Below are positions 7,615-13,758 of a stretch of DNA of 13,758 nt, in pieces. The DNA lies in assembly GCA_937995555.1 (NCBI GenBank), contig CALKJX010000019.1:1-13758 (forward strand), in the 5' to 3' direction. The stretch comes from an uncultured Elioraea sp. (GTDB taxonomy: Bacteria; Pseudomonadota; Alphaproteobacteria; Acetobacterales; Acetobacteraceae). The position numbers and the translations under genes are program-made. How positions within the stretch are numbered: position 1 is the stretch's first letter; every line of letters begins with the position of its first letter. The notes below the pieces were generated by a model, which made no database searches, was not told the DNA's origin, and was given only the letters and a program-made list of their open reading frames with translations.

Positions 7615-7620
7615 AAGGAG
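7615..7620 (+). promoter_or_regulatory. Shine-Dalgarno site deciding the DUF883-like start
   Basis: AAGGAG sits 7 bases before the ATG at 7628. This near-perfect ribosome binding site favours that start over the in-frame GTG at 7601, which would add nine residues and place the Shine-Dalgarno inside the gene. Confidence 0.75.
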
Positions 7621-7627
7621 CACCCCG

Positions 7628-7900
7628 ATGGCCAGCAAAGCCGCCCCGCAGCCCACGCTGGAGCAGCAGATCGAGACCTTGCAGGCGCAGGTCGCACGAC
7701 TGTTGGAGACCGGCGCGACCACTGCCTCGACGGCTGCGCGAGAGGCGCGGGAGTCCGGCGCTGCGGCCGTTGCGGCCGCGCGCGGCCGGGCCGAGGTCGC
7801 GACCGCCGGGCTGGCCGAAGAGGTGCGGGCATGGCCGCTGACCAGTCTCGCGATGGCGGCCGCGATCGGCTGGTTCATCGGTCGGGTCGTGTCGCGCTGA
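7628..7900 (+). CDS. DUF883/YqjD-ElaB-like C-tail-anchored protein
   Basis: A 90-residue small protein with the layout of the YqjD/ElaB (DUF883) family. A charged amphipathic, probably coiled-coil helix comes first (LEQQIETLQAQVARLLETG, about 11-29), then an alanine-rich helical linker (about 30-67), and finally a single C-terminal membrane segment (about 69-88, WPLTSLAMAAAIGWFIGRVV) ending in SR. The proline before the helix and the AAAIGWFIGR pattern are typical of the DUF883 C-terminus. In E. coli, YqjD anchors in the inner membrane and can bind ribosomes in stationary phase; whether this protein does so is inference. The start at 7628 is set by the AAGGAG site. Its TGA overlaps the next ATG (TGATG), so the two are translationally coupled, as yqjD and yqjE are neighbours in E. 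coli. It diverges from the ribonucleotide reductase across a 201-base gap. Confidence 0.82.
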   Translation: MASKAAPQPTLEQQIETLQAQVARLLETGATTASTAAREARESGAAAVAAARGRAEVATAGLAEEVRAWPLTSLAMAAAIGWFIGRVVSR

Positions 7901-8295
7901 TGCTGCCTGCCCTGCGCCTCGCCGGGATCGTCATCGAGGCCCAGGCCGCGGCGATCCAGGCCCGCATCCGCGGGACCGGTCGCCGCGTCGCGATGATGGT
8001 CACCGCCGGCGCATGCGCGCTATTCGCGCTCACGCTGCTGCACATCGTGGGCTGGCATGCGTTGCTGCCGGTGCTCGGGCCGGTCGGCACGCCGGCGGCG
8101 CTGGCGTGCGCGGATCTCGCGCTGGCGGCCGTGCTGCTGCTGGTCGCCCGGCGGCGCGACCGCGCGGAGGAGGCGGCCGAGCGGACGCGCGATGTCGCGC
8201 TCGCGGCGCTCGGCCCGGCGCTCACTTCGCCCGCCGGCTTCGCTGCGCTGGCGGGGCTCGCGGTCGAAATCGTGCGGGGTCTGCGGCGGCGCTGA
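7900..8295 (+). CDS. YqjE-like phage-holin-superfamily membrane protein
   Basis: A 131-residue membrane protein. An N-terminal amphipathic helix (LRLAGIVIEAQAAAIQARIRG, about 5-25) is followed by two membrane segments at about 29-53 and 64-83, a charged stretch (RRRDRAEEAAERTRD, 84-98) and a C-terminal alanine-rich helix ending in RGLRRR. This two-helix arrangement with charged flanks is that of the actinobacterial/proteobacterial holin family that includes YqjE. The family name is historical; no prophage genes are nearby and lysis activity should not be assumed. The ATG at 7900 shares its A with the TGA of the DUF883-like gene. The frame is open further upstream, but those residues are a shadow of the preceding gene. 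Its role is unknown; pairing with a tail-anchored DUF883 protein suggests a joint envelope or stress function. Confidence 0.8.
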   Translation: MLPALRLAGIVIEAQAAAIQARIRGTGRRVAMMVTAGACALFALTLLHIVGWHALLPVLGPVGTPAALACADLALAAVLLLVARRRDRAEEAAERTRDVALAALGPALTSPAGFAALAGLAVEIVRGLRRR

Positions 8296-8358
8296 GCCTT
8301 GGTTGCCGGCGCTGGTACGCGCTGCTAGCCAAGCACGCCCGAGCCGGAGGAGCCGAGG

Positions 8359-9384
8359 ATGAACGAGATCGCAACCGAACCGAGTGTGTTGACCGAGGTC
8401 GTGCACGGCGTCGGCCGGCTGGTGCTGAACAGGCCGCGCGTGCTGAACGTGCTCGACCCGGAGATGATCGCCGCGCTCGACGCGGCGCTCAGCGCCTGGC
8501 GCGACGATCCTGCCGTGCGGCTGGTCACGATCGAGGGGGCTGGCGGTCGCGCCTTCTGCGCCGGCGGCAATGTCCGGCTGATCCGCGACAACGTGCTGCG
8601 CGGCGATGCCGCCGCCTCGGAGGCGTTCTTCGCCGCCGAGTACCGCGTCAACCGCATGATCGCGGAATATCCCAAGCCCTATGTCGCGCTGATCGACGGA
8701 CTGTCGATGGGCGGCGGCCTGGGGCTGTCGATCCATGGCAGCCACCGCGTGGTCACCGAGCATGCGGTGATGGCGATGCCGGAGACGGCGATCGCCCTGT
8801 TCCCGGATGTCGGTGGCAGCTATTTCCTGCCGCGCCTGCCCGGCCGGCTCGGGCTCTATCTCGCGCTGACGGGGGCGCGGGTGTCGGCGGGCGACGCGAT
8901 CTACACCGGGCTTGCGACGCACTACGTGCCGCGCGACTCGCTGGAAGTACTGAAGGCGGCGCTTGCGCGCGAGGGCGTGACCGCGCTGGCCGCGCATGCG
9001 CACACCCCACCCGAGAGCCCGCTCGCGCGCGATCGCGCCGCGATCGACCGCTGCTTCGCCGCCGATGACGTGGCCGAGATCCTTGGCGCGCTCGCGGCCG
9101 AGGGCACGACGTGGGCGACGCGCACGCTCGAGACGCTGCGCCAGATGTCGCCGACGAGCCTGTGCGTGACCGCCGAGCTCCTCAAGCGTGGTGCCGCCAT
9201 GACCCTGCCCGAGTGCCTGACGATGGAGCTGCGGCTGACGCGCGGCGTGATCCGGCACCCGGACTTCGCCGAAGGCGTGCGCGCGCAGGTGGTGGACAAG
9301 ACGCGCGATCCGAAATGGCAGCCGCCGCGCGTCGAGGACGTCTCGCGCGCGGCCGTGCTGGCGCTGTTCGACGGCACCGCGTGA
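8359..9384 (+). CDS. 3-hydroxyisobutyryl-CoA hydrolase-like protein (enoyl-CoA hydratase superfamily)
   Basis: A 341-residue crotonase-fold enzyme of the ECH_2 group, whose type member cleaves 3-hydroxyisobutyryl-CoA in valine breakdown (EC 3.1.2.4). Diagnostic features: oxyanion-hole segments RAFCAGGNVR (64-73) and DGLSMGGGLGLS (113-124); MPETAIALFPDVGGSYFL (140-157) carrying the conserved Glu142 and Asp150; and the C-terminal hallmark EGVRAQVVDKTRDPKWQP (305-322), absent from ordinary enoyl-CoA hydratases. Length is normal for bacterial members. The common CAGGD is CAGGN here (N71), and the usual IG(L/F)FPDVG reads IALFPDVG. The start is supported by GGAGG at 8346-8350, 8 bases before the ATG. 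Its stop overlaps the GTG of the amidohydrolase (GTGA), so the two are coupled. Other valine-pathway genes (mmsA, mmsB, acyl-CoA dehydrogenase) are not seen, so the real acyl-CoA substrate could differ. Confidence 0.88.
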   Translation: MNEIATEPSVLTEVVHGVGRLVLNRPRVLNVLDPEMIAALDAALSAWRDDPAVRLVTIEGAGGRAFCAGGNVRLIRDNVLRGDAAASEAFFAAEYRVNRMIAEYPKPYVALIDGLSMGGGLGLSIHGSHRVVTEHAVMAMPETAIALFPDVGGSYFLPRLPGRLGLYLALTGARVSAGDAIYTGLATHYVPRDSLEVLKAALAREGVTALAAHAHTPPESPLARDRAAIDRCFAADDVAEILGALAAEGTTWATRTLETLRQMSPTSLCVTAELLKRGAAMTLPECLTMELRLTRGVIRHPDFAEGVRAQVVDKTRDPKWQPPRVEDVSRAAVLALFDGTA

Positions 9385-10874
9385 GCATTCTGCCCTGGGG
9401 CCGTCTCGACGGCCCGACCCTGCTCACCGCGCGCTGGGTCGTCGGGCACGAGAACGGCCGCCATGAGCTGTTCGAGCATGGCGAGGTCGTGTTCGAGAGC
9501 GAGCGCATCGTTTTCGTCGGCCATGACTATCCGGGTCCGGTTGCCCGGCGGATCGACTACGGCGCGGCGCTGATCGGACCCGGTTTCGTCGATCTCGATG
9601 CGCTGTCCGATCTCGACACGACGATCCTCGGCTTCGACAACCAGCCCGGCTGGAAGAAGGGCCGCGTTTGGCCGCGCGATTACCTGGAAGCCGGCCCGGA
9701 CGAGATGTACTCGCCGGAGGAGCTCGCGTTCCAGAAGCGCTATGCCTTCGCGCACCTGCTGCGCAACGGCATCACCACCGCGCTGCCGATCGCCTCGCTG
9801 TTCTATCGCGAGTGGGGCGAAACGACCGAGGAGTTCGCCGCCGCCGCGGCGATCGCCGAGGAGCTGAACCTGCGCGTCTATCTCGGCCCCGCCTATCGCA
9901 CCGGCAACCAGGTGGTGGAGGCGGACGGCACCATCGCGACGTTCTTTGACGAGGACCGCGGCCTCGCGAATCTCGCCGAGGCGATCCGGTTCTGCGAGGC
10001 GTTCGAGGGGCGGGCGGGGGGCCTCGTGCGCACGATGTTGGCACCCGACCGGATCGAGACCTGCACGCCCGAGCTCGTGCGCCGCGGCGCCGCGGCCGCG
10101 CGCGACCTTGGTGTGCCGCTGCGCCAGCATTGCTGCCAGTCGGCGATCGAGTACGAGCTCGTGCTGAGGCTGCGCGGCATGAGCCCGATCGAATGGCTGG
10201 CGAGCCTCGATGCGCTCGGGCCGCGCACGCTGCTGCCGCACGGCACGCATGTCGCGGGCTCCTCGCGCATCGCCCGCCCGGGGCGCGACCTGGAGATCAT
10301 CCGCGACGCCGGCAGCACGATCGTGCACTGCCCGTTGGTCTCGGCCCGCCACGGTGCAGCGATCGAGAGCTTCGCCCGCTACCGCGCGATGGGGCTCCGG
10401 CTCGGCATGGGCACCGACACCTGGCCGCCCGACATGCTGCTGAACATGCAGGTGGGACTGCTGCTCTGCCGCGTCGTCGATGGCGATGCGCAGGCCTGCC
10501 GGTCCGAGGACTACTACGACGCGGCCACGCTCGGCGGCGCCGAGGTGCTGGGACGGCGCGATCTTGGCCGGCTCGCTCCGGGCGCGATGGCCGACATCGT
10601 CGTGTTCGACCTGACCGCGCCGCATCTCGGCCAGGTGATCGATCCGATCCAGACCCTCATGCTCGCCGGTCGCGGCACGGATGCACGGAGCGTGATCGTC
10701 GCCGGCCGCGCCTCGATGCAGGACGGGCATATTCCGGGCGTGGACTGGGCCGATTTCGCCGCGCGTGCCCAGGCGCAGTTCGACCGCCTGAAGGCGCAGT
10801 ATCCGCGCCGTACGCTCGGCCACCCGCCGGTCGCGGAGATCTTCTCCGCCGCCTATGCGTTGCGGCGGCGCTAG
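9381..10874 (+). CDS. Amidohydrolase-superfamily protein lacking the HxH metal motif
   Basis: A 497-residue protein of the ATZ/TRZ-like (chlorohydrolase/deaminase) branch of the amidohydrolases, which cleave C-N or C-Cl bonds on small, often heterocyclic substrates. An N-terminal beta part (about 1-65) leads into the barrel. The later metal-site strands look conserved: LRQHCCQSAIEYE (H250), LLPHGTHV (H287, H290), TIVHCPLVSA and LGMGTDTWPPDML (D346), followed by the closing beta part LAPGAMADIVVFD (398-410). The first strand, however, reads GPGFVDLDALSDLD (66-79) where GFxDxHxH is expected, so the two histidines are replaced by D73 and L75. The protein is otherwise full length with no frameshift, so it seems functional but altered. 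The start is GTG at 9381, in the 4-base GTGA overlap with the CoA-hydrolase gene; the frame is open upstream but that part is a shadow. Its TAG shares a CTAG with the convergent EamA gene. The substrate is unknown. Confidence 0.85.
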   Translation: MSILPWGRLDGPTLLTARWVVGHENGRHELFEHGEVVFESERIVFVGHDYPGPVARRIDYGAALIGPGFVDLDALSDLDTTILGFDNQPGWKKGRVWPRDYLEAGPDEMYSPEELAFQKRYAFAHLLRNGITTALPIASLFYREWGETTEEFAAAAAIAEELNLRVYLGPAYRTGNQVVEADGTIATFFDEDRGLANLAEAIRFCEAFEGRAGGLVRTMLAPDRIETCTPELVRRGAAAARDLGVPLRQHCCQSAIEYELVLRLRGMSPIEWLASLDALGPRTLLPHGTHVAGSSRIARPGRDLEIIRDAGSTIVHCPLVSARHGAAIESFARYRAMGLRLGMGTDTWPPDMLLNMQVGLLLCRVVDGDAQACRSEDYYDAATLGGAEVLGRRDLGRLAPGAMADIVVFDLTAPHLGQVIDPIQTLMLAGRGTDARSVIVAGRASMQDGHIPGVDWADFAARAQAQFDRLKAQYPRRTLGHPPVAEIFSAAYALRRR

Positions 10875-11779
10875 CGGCCGATCAGGATCAGCACGACGCC
10901 GATCACCACGAGCACCAGACCGATCACGTCCTCGCGCCGCACCACCTCGCGCAGATAGAGCCGGCTGAAGGCGAGGGTGAACACCATCTCGACCTGACCG
11001 AGTGCGCGCACCAGGGCCACGGGGGCGAGCGCGAAGGCCGAGAACCAGCATGCCGAGCCGCACGCGGAGAGCACGCCGACGAGGCCGGAGCTGCGCCAGG
11101 TCGAGACGGCGAGACGAAGCTGCTCCGGCTCGCGGCGCGCGAGCCATGCCCCCATGAAAAGTGTCTGGAGGACGTTGGTTGCCACCAGCGTGGCGAGCGC
11201 GCGCAGGATGACGTCGGGCCCGTCCAGGGTGAAGTTCGCCATCTTGAACAGCACGGCCGAGAGCGCGAAGGCGCCGCCGGCGCCGAGTCCGCACAGCGCG
11301 GCCGGCTGCACCGAGGAGCGCAGGAACGCCCCCGCCGTGATGCCGCCCTTCGGCAGCGACAGCGTCAGCACGCCGCCGGCGCCGATCGCGATGCCGAGCC
11401 AGGCAATCGCTGTCAGCGCCTCGCTCAGGATGATCCAGGCGGCGATCGCGCCCTGCACGGCTTCGGTCTTCGAATAGGCCGTGCCGACGGCGAAGTTGCG
11501 GTAGCCGAAGGAGCGGATCAGCAGCGAGGTGCCCAGGATCTGGAACACGCCGCCCGTGGCGCAGAGCGTCAGGAACCAGGCATGGGGCGGTGGCGGCAGG
11601 CTCGATGTCGCGAGACACCAGAGCGTCAGCAGAACCGCGGCGGCGGGCGCGCCGTAGAGGAAGCGCACGAAGGCCGCGCCGTCGGCCGAGAGCGCCCCGC
11701 GCAGCTTCTGCTGCAATGCGGTGCGCCAGGTCTGGAACAGCGCAGCCCCGACCGTGATCGGGATCCAGGCGTCGTTCAT
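10871..11779 (-). CDS. EamA/DMT-family membrane transporter
   Basis: A 302-residue, highly hydrophobic inner-membrane protein with about ten predicted helices in two repeated halves (roughly 5-140 and 158-300), the layout of EamA drug/metabolite transporters (usually about 300 residues). The second half has the familiar pattern of the family: FALAPVALVRALGQVEMVFTLAF, then the charged turn LYLREVVRREDVIG, then a last helix LVLVVIGVVLILIGR. Family members mostly export amino acids, nucleosides or other metabolites; nothing here reveals the substrate. The ATG at 11779 fits MNDAWIPITVGAALF as helix 1; only a weak purine run precedes it. It is convergent with the HxH-less amidohydrolase, overlapping it by 4 bases at a shared CTAG. 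It diverges from the small membrane protein at 11854 across a 74-base gap, where their promoters must lie. Confidence 0.88.
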   Translation of the reverse strand: MNDAWIPITVGAALFQTWRTALQQKLRGALSADGAAFVRFLYGAPAAAVLLTLWCLATSSLPPPPHAWFLTLCATGGVFQILGTSLLIRSFGYRNFAVGTAYSKTEAVQGAIAAWIILSEALTAIAWLGIAIGAGGVLTLSLPKGGITAGAFLRSSVQPAALCGLGAGGAFALSAVLFKMANFTLDGPDVILRALATLVATNVLQTLFMGAWLARREPEQLRLAVSTWRSSGLVGVLSACGSACWFSAFALAPVALVRALGQVEMVFTLAFSRLYLREVVRREDVIGLVLVVIGVVLILIGR

Positions 11780-11853
11780 GGACAGCCCCGCCGAGGCGGG
11801 CGTGCGGGTGGCGCGGTTGCAGAACGACGCGCGGATCTGCCAGAATCGATGCG

Positions 11854-12264
11854 ATGCCGCTCCGTGCCCGTCGCCCGATGGACGACCTGATCCGGTTTGC
11901 CTTGCTCGCCGCCGTCGCGCTGGCGCTGTGTGCGCTCTACCTCATCGCGGTCCGGCTCCGCATTGGCGACGGGCGGGCGGCACTCGATCCAGCGATTGTG
12001 GGAACGGTCATCATCCTCAGCGTCGCCGCGCTTGCCGGCGCGGGTCTGGTCGCGTTCGCGCACCGCGCCGCGCTTGCGTCGCTGCTGTCGGTCGCCATGG
12101 GATTTGTGCTGATGGTCGGCGGCTCGCTGTTGCTCGGTGCGATCACGCCGAAGGTCGTCGAGGCGGCGGGACCCGGCGCGATGGCCATGCTCTTTCCGTT
12201 CTTCGCCTCGGCCGCTGCCGTTCCGCTCGGCCTGATGCTGCGGGCCGTGGTGGCGCTGCTCTGA
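11854..12264 (+). CDS. Hypothetical four-helix membrane protein
   Basis: A 136-residue protein I do not recognise. It begins with a basic stretch (PLRARRP) and shows four hydrophobic segments at about 13-34, 46-68, 73-95 and 110-134, joined by short loops. One loop holds the only notable polar run (ITPKVVEAAGPG, 97-108). Hydrophobicity along the whole frame, together with strong G/C preference at third codon positions, argues for a real gene; competing frames here are short. Start is uncertain: ATG at 11854 gives 136 residues, while the in-frame ATG at 11878 (M9, MDDLIRFALL) gives 128; neither has a clear Shine-Dalgarno. It lies between divergent EamA and a convergent amidohydrolase, with 23 bases to the latter. 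Function is unknown. Confidence 0.68.
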   Translation: MPLRARRPMDDLIRFALLAAVALALCALYLIAVRLRIGDGRAALDPAIVGTVIILSVAALAGAGLVAFAHRAALASLLSVAMGFVLMVGGSLLLGAITPKVVEAAGPGAMAMLFPFFASAAAVPLGLMLRAVVALL

Positions 12265-12287
12265 CCTGATCGGAGCCTCGTCGCGTC

Positions 12288-13721
12288 TCAGAGCCGCGTC
12301 CGCCCCCAGCCGGGATCGACGTGCGTCAGGGGCGTAAGCCCGCTGCGCGCCAGCATCGTCTCCGTCTCGCGCGCCGCCGCGGCCAGGATCGCCGCCTCGT
12401 CGAGGTGCGGCACCGCGCGCTCACGCATCAGCACGCGGCCATCAACGATCACGTCGCGCACATCCGACCCTTGGGCGAACCAGACGACGCGGTGCACCGG
12501 CATGTTGGGCGGATAGGCATGCGGCGTGGCGAGATCGACGGTGATCACATCGGCCTTCTTGCCGACCTCGAGGCTGCCGAGATCGGCCTCGCGGCCGATT
12601 CCCTTCGCGGCGTCGATCGTGATCATCTCCAGCAGCTTGCCCGTCGGCATCAGCCGCTCGTCGCGTGCGGCGCGCTGATGCAACCGCGCGCACATCACCA
12701 TGTGACGGAACATGTCTGTGCCGCGATCCGGTGCCGTGCCGTCCGAGGCGATCATCACCGTGACACCGGCTTCGAGGAGACGCGGCACCGGACAGTGCCC
12801 GCGCACCTGCGCAATCGCCGAGGAATTGTGGACGACCGCGGTGCCGGTGCGCACCAGCGTCTCGATGTCCTCCTCCGTCAGATCCGTGCAGTGGCTGAAG
12901 AAGGCATCCGGCCCGCAGAGCCCGAACATGCGGTCGGCCATCTCGATCGATCCAGCGCGGTGTCCATCCTGGTGGAACAGCGTGCCGTGCTTGCGGCCGA
13001 GTTCCCGCATGATCCGTCCCTGGCGCTCGATCTCCGCGACCTTCGCCGGGTCGTGCGTTGCCTCACGGTAGACCGGCATCAGCGTCGCGATCGCGATCCG
13101 CCCGTCCGCGGCACCGTGCCAGCGCTCGATCAGCGCGGCACAGGTCTCGGCCTGCTGCTCGAAGCGCACGGGATAGCGGCGCTCGGTGTCGCCCTCCCAG
13201 GACGCGTACTCGCGCGGATGCGGCGGCCGCGTCGGCCCGACCGCGACGATGGCGCGGATGCCGATCCCGGCCACGCCCTCGCAATGCGCGTCGCCATGCG
13301 CCGGATCGTCCGTGCGCATGATCGAGTCGCCGCCACCGAGCAGCGATACACCTGTGGTGACACCGTTGCGAAGCCGTTCCAGAGCGGCGAGCTCGGCCTC
13401 GGCACGCCAGAACGCGGGCGGCGAGGCGAGGGTGTAGATGATGCGGCACGCCTCGGACCAGGCCTCGGAATCGCCGCCGCCCATCGTCTTCACCAGACCA
13501 TGGCCGGCATGGGCGTGACCGTCGATGAAGCCGGGCAGCACCGCACGGCCCTTGGCGTCGATCACCTGCGGTGCGCGCCACCCGGCCTCGACCTCCGCGC
13601 GCGGGCCGACCGCGGCGATACGGTCGCCCGACACGGCGACCGCACCGTCCTCGATCACCCTGCGGGCGGGGTCCATCGTGATGACGACCCCGCCCCGGAT
13701 CAGCAGTGACGCGTCCTGCAT
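12288..13721 (-). CDS. Amidohydrolase, ATZ/TRZ or MTA/SAH-deaminase-like, with canonical metal site
   Basis: A 477-residue metal-dependent hydrolase of the amidohydrolase superfamily (cytosolic; deaminates or dechlorinates small, often purine- or triazine-like compounds). It opens with the usual LLIRGGVVITMDPARRVIEDGAVAV beta part. The barrel has the first metal motif GFIDGHAHAGHG (H69, H71), a strand-5 histidine in TLFHQDGH (H250), FFSHCTDL (H277), VVHNSSAIAQVRG (294-308) and the strand-8 aspartate in MIASDGTAPDRG (D327). LGSLEVGKKADVITVD (381-396) begins the closing beta part. All metal ligands expected for this type are present, unlike in the amidohydrolase at 9381. The ATG at 13721 is chosen because it overlaps a possible upstream stop as TGATG; an in-frame GTG at 13742 would add seven residues and the frame stays open to the window edge. 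The exact substrate cannot be read from sequence. Confidence 0.88.
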   Translation of the reverse strand: MQDASLLIRGGVVITMDPARRVIEDGAVAVSGDRIAAVGPRAEVEAGWRAPQVIDAKGRAVLPGFIDGHAHAGHGLVKTMGGGDSEAWSEACRIIYTLASPPAFWRAEAELAALERLRNGVTTGVSLLGGGDSIMRTDDPAHGDAHCEGVAGIGIRAIVAVGPTRPPHPREYASWEGDTERRYPVRFEQQAETCAALIERWHGAADGRIAIATLMPVYREATHDPAKVAEIERQGRIMRELGRKHGTLFHQDGHRAGSIEMADRMFGLCGPDAFFSHCTDLTEEDIETLVRTGTAVVHNSSAIAQVRGHCPVPRLLEAGVTVMIASDGTAPDRGTDMFRHMVMCARLHQRAARDERLMPTGKLLEMITIDAAKGIGREADLGSLEVGKKADVITVDLATPHAYPPNMPVHRVVWFAQGSDVRDVIVDGRVLMRERAVPHLDEAAILAAAARETETMLARSGLTPLTHVDPGWGRTRL

Positions 13722-13758
13722 CAGGGCATCCGCACCAGCCACAGACGCAGCCGGTTGT
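13721..13758 (-). CDS. Possible C-terminal end of an upstream gene (partial)
   Basis: On the minus strand, a frame entering from the right edge reads NRLRLWLVRMP and stops at a TGA (13721-13723) that shares its A with the ATG of the amidohydrolase. Such TGATG overlaps are typical of cotranscribed neighbours and one also occurs at 7898-7902. Only 11 codons are visible, so the gene cannot be identified and may be chance. The neighbouring sequence would decide. Confidence 0.25.
   Translation of the reverse strand, partial: NRLRLWLVRMP

Noticed and set aside
7427..7627. Cobalamin riboswitch before the B12-dependent reductase
   Set aside because: The gap is only about 200 bases and shared with a divergent gene. 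I see no B12-box (GCCACTG-type) core with the long paired elements; GGCACTG at 7516-7522 on the plus strand is part of a small local hairpin and on the wrong strand for the reductase.
7900..8295. Holin of a prophage lysis cassette
   Set aside because: No endolysin, spanin or other phage gene is nearby; pairing with a DUF883 protein points to the chromosomal YqjE-type instead.
8922..11618. An 898-codon open frame on the minus strand across three genes
   Set aside because: It runs antisense to the CoA hydrolase and the amidohydrolase and out of frame with EamA. Its translation is low-complexity Arg/Ala/Pro/Gly/His with no motif. Long antisense frames are expected at this GC content.
10130..11890. 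A 586-codon plus-strand frame covering the amidohydrolase end and the EamA region
   Set aside because: Out of frame with the amidohydrolase and antisense to EamA; its translation is low-complexity and polar, while the EamA frame shows ten clean hydrophobic helices.
12321..13709. A 462-codon plus-strand frame opposite the right-hand amidohydrolase
   Set aside because: Antisense shadow with a His/Arg/Ala-rich translation and no motif.

Overview
The window is very GC-rich, with strong G/C preference at third codon positions and only short gaps between genes. Together with the gene content (Pot-type ABC transporter, class II ribonucleotide reductase, PAS-GGDEF-EAL protein, YqjD/YqjE-like pair, many amidohydrolases), this suggests an alphaproteobacterium. 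Rhodospirillales/Acetobacteraceae is my best guess, from protein style only. No tRNA, rRNA, CRISPR array, insertion sequence or convincing rho-independent terminator is visible, and no gene-free stretch exceeds about 200 bases.

Left part, minus strand (1-2646): a Pot-like ABC importer operon reading leftward in the order ATPase, periplasmic binding protein, permease. The permease runs off the left edge. A 148-base divergent gap follows. On the plus strand then comes a soluble PAS-PAS-GGDEF-EAL cyclic-di-GMP protein (2795-4945) in which the recognisable catalytic motifs of both domains are present.

Middle (4949-8295): a convergent, minus-strand, monomeric-type B12-dependent ribonucleotide reductase (nrdJ/RTPR-like) whose upstream gap carries two NrdR-box-like sequences at the helical spacing known for that repressor. 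Diverging from it is a translationally coupled pair of small envelope proteins: a DUF883/YqjD-like tail-anchored protein and a YqjE-like holin-superfamily protein.

Right part (8359-13758): a likely catabolic region. A 3-hydroxyisobutyryl-CoA hydrolase-like gene overlaps by 4 bases (GTGA) with an amidohydrolase that has lost the usual HxH metal motif (Asp and Leu in its place). That gene meets a minus-strand EamA/DMT transporter tail-to-tail, the two stop codons sharing one CTAG. Next are a small unknown four-helix membrane protein (+) and a canonical HxH amidohydrolase of the ATZ/TRZ or MTA/SAH-deaminase type (-), which probably overlaps the end of an upstream gene beyond the right edge.

The two most noteworthy items are the HxH-less amidohydrolase coupled to an acyl-CoA hydrolase, and the paired NrdR boxes in front of the ribonucleotide reductase. 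Nothing here is clearly a wholly new system; the hydrolase/amidohydrolase pair comes closest.
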